From Rattus norvegicus (taxonomy: Eukaryota; Chordata; Mammalia; Rodentia; Muridae): a stretch of DNA of 64,000 nt. Below, piece after piece: positions 62,141-64,000 of this stretch. A program made the position numbers and the translations under genes. Each line of letters begins with the position of its first letter. Within the stretch, counting starts at the first letter, position 1. The notes beneath the pieces were generated by a model that saw nothing but the letters and a program-made list of their open reading frames with translations, was not told the origin of the DNA and did no database searches. The DNA lies in NCBI RefSeq assembly GCF_036323735.1, contig NW_026947367.1, forward strand, positions 1,599,001-1,663,000, in the 5' to 3' direction.

Positions 62141-63981
62141 CCAAGAACCACATGTTTCTTTTTTCTTTTATACCAAGACAAAAGACCAGCTTCCTTCTCC
62201 CCATCTCTGATCTCTTAATCCTGTTTGTTCACCCTCCCAAATGGCTCTTTACTCTGAATTAGAGGCCAATCAGTAAACCATAGATATATGGAAGGAATAT
62301 CTGAGAGACAATTGCTGACGAAGCAACACTTTTTCGTCACAGAAGAAGCTAGGGCTCTCCAGGATACAAGGGATTTTTCGTGGAGGGCCTAATGATGAGG
62401 TCACTGAGAACTGCCATGGCCTACCTGCTAAACAGCTTTCCTTACATTGACCAGTTTCAAGTGTGCCCTTTCCAGTAGTGTCCCCTTTGACACAGGGTAA
62501 AACTTCACATGCTACATCTCTCTAAAGCTAGAGATTTCTCTGCTTCATTAGTGGTCACATGCTCTGAATGGAGAAAGTTAGGCAAGGGCTTAGCATGGGT
62601 AGAAAATATCTAGGAACAAGGAGTGAAGGAGATTCTTCTGGAGATTAATTTCATTCCCACGTCCAATCCTGTGAAATACAATTCAAATCCCTAGGTTTTC
62701 TCAGTTTCCCATGTGCCAATATTTTCCCTACAGACCTTTAATTTACTGGATATTTTGTTACATTTTTTGATTGTACATTCATTGACAGGGGACATTCTAT
62801 ATATTCCTGCATGAGTACTCAAAAATTTCATTTTTCGAATTCCATTTTTTGCAATAAATTTGGTAAACAAACTTGACCCAGCTATAGCGTGAATATAACA
62901 GTGGAAATATTGTGTACTACCTCAAATGATCAACTCCCAAATCATTATAATATCCAAAGATTAACAGACATCAGTTAAGCAAAGACAACAATGACTATAG
63001 AATGCAGTTCTATAGTTCTATTACATATCTTTTCTCTAATATCTATCTTCCTGTATTCCCAGGGCAAGACATGAGAGTTTTTCAGTCCAAACGTCAGTTT
63101 CAGGGGGATGTGCAGCAAAATGTATTGCTTGAGGTCCAGTGAAACCTCAACTTCAGCAGGTTCATAAGAACAGGAAGGAATCTATTTGGCATTGTCATTT
63201 GTGGATCCTATATTCTTGACCTAATTGCACAGAATCCATGTAAATATTCCACTAAAATTCATAGTTGTAGGAGCCATTTTATATATATATATATATAAAA
63301 TCAGGCACCAAAACTGGATAAGATTGATGAAGCTAAAATGTGCATTCTGCCAATAAACAGTTATAGATCTTTCATTAGAGAGACAGCCAGAGCATGTCAA
63401 ATACAGAAGTGATTGCTAGTGGCAAACCAGATAACTGAAAAAAGACCCCTTGTTTGTAGATGTTGAGAAAGGATTTGAAGAACTGAATGGACTTTCAACC
63501 AAATAAGAAAAACAAGTTCAACTAACCTGAGCTTTCTGGTACTAAACCAATATTCAAAGACTGTTTATAGACAGACTTATGGCTCCAACTGCATATGTGG
63601 CAGAGTATGGTGATTTTGGGCATCAGTGATAGGATAAGCCCTTGGTTCTCCCTAGTTTTTATTGCTAGTTCCAGGGAATGTCAAGGCTCAGTAAAGGCGT
63701 TATAGAAGAAGGGTAAGAAGACCAGTTAGGAATCTTATGGACAAGAAACTGGGAAAGAAAATAACATTTGAAATGTAAATATAGAAATACCCATTTAAAA
63801 ATGCTATAAAATTTGCTAAAAAAATAAAAAAAAAATTAAAGAAAGAAAAGAAAAGAAAATTAGCAGCTAATCAGACCTATTGGCTCAGTAATCCAAATGG
63901 TCCCTATCAGGGAATTATAGTCAGAATAATACTAGTGGAAAGTCTGAGGTGATGAAGTCCAAATTTGGAGCAATTCTCTCT
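62141..63981 (+). repeat. 2.2 kb tandem unit, right block, first unit
   Basis: From 'cccaagaaccacatgtttctt' the sequence follows the array consensus ('agaccagcttccttctcccc' 62182, 'cctaatgatgaggtcactgag' 62389). It continues through a (TA)n microsatellite (63279-63298) to the embedded L1 3' end (63305-63835) and the next landmark near 63982. The junction from gene to array is the same as at 10520 in copy 1. Confidence 0.85.
63279..63298. repeat. (TA)n microsatellite
   Basis: Short TA repeat at the unit/L1-3'-end junction. Confidence 0.8.
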
Positions 63982-64000
63982 CTCAAATACCAGTATCAGA
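63982..64000 (+). repeat. Start of the next 2.2 kb unit (runs off the window)
   Basis: 'ctcaaataccagtatcaga' is the landmark that starts units elsewhere (19666, 21930, 32356), so at least one more unit probably follows. Confidence 0.7.

Overview
This is rodent genomic DNA, almost certainly rat. It is dense in LINE-1 (L1) sequence of the rat/mouse type, and it carries ID SINEs close to the rat ID consensus and one rodent B1. No intact conventional cellular gene is visible. The only long open frame with a full family-length product is L1 ORF1 at 13342-14550. Most other open frames are L1 remnants, microsatellite translations or antisense shadows.

Layout: 1-1099 is AT-rich and unassigned. An old, near-full-length minus-strand L1 fills 1100-7900. 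Next comes 7901-10520, the 3' half of a broken Ser/Pro/Thr/Lys-rich coding sequence that I do not recognise (copy 1). It runs into a tandem array of a ~2.2 kb unit (10520-22583). A young, near-full-length plus-strand L1 (12602-19210) with a perfect 15-bp target-site duplication (TSD) interrupts that array. From 22584 to 31491 there is unassigned DNA with three 5'-truncated L1s (one carrying ID-containing extra 3' sequence) and a probable processed retrocopy. The array resumes from 31492 to 40085. The stretch 40086-50605 is AT-rich intergenic DNA with old L1 pieces, a B1, an ID and microsatellites. At 50930-52666 lies the 5' half of the same Pro/Ser-rich coding sequence. Then comes a minus-strand L1 (52667-59532), the 3' half (59533-62140, copy 2), and the start of a third array block running off the window.

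The window holds two copies of one block: old minus-strand L1, then the 3' half of the unknown gene, then the 2.2 kb array. In copy 2 the gene's 5' half is still present on the far side of the L1. The L1 is flanked there by a 15-16 bp imperfect direct repeat, and the codon phase on both sides of the L1 is identical. The inferred history is: a long repetitive coding exon was split by an L1; the block was duplicated, with copy 1 lacking the 5' half and its boundary lying at the L1 A-tail; an ID then entered the copy-2 L1, and a young L1 entered the copy-1 array. Each 2.2 kb array unit contains an embedded old L1 3' end, with a microsatellite at its 5' junction in several units.

Limits: family names come from remembered consensus features, not searches. 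Boundaries of old repeats are good to tens of bases. The unknown gene is described, not named.
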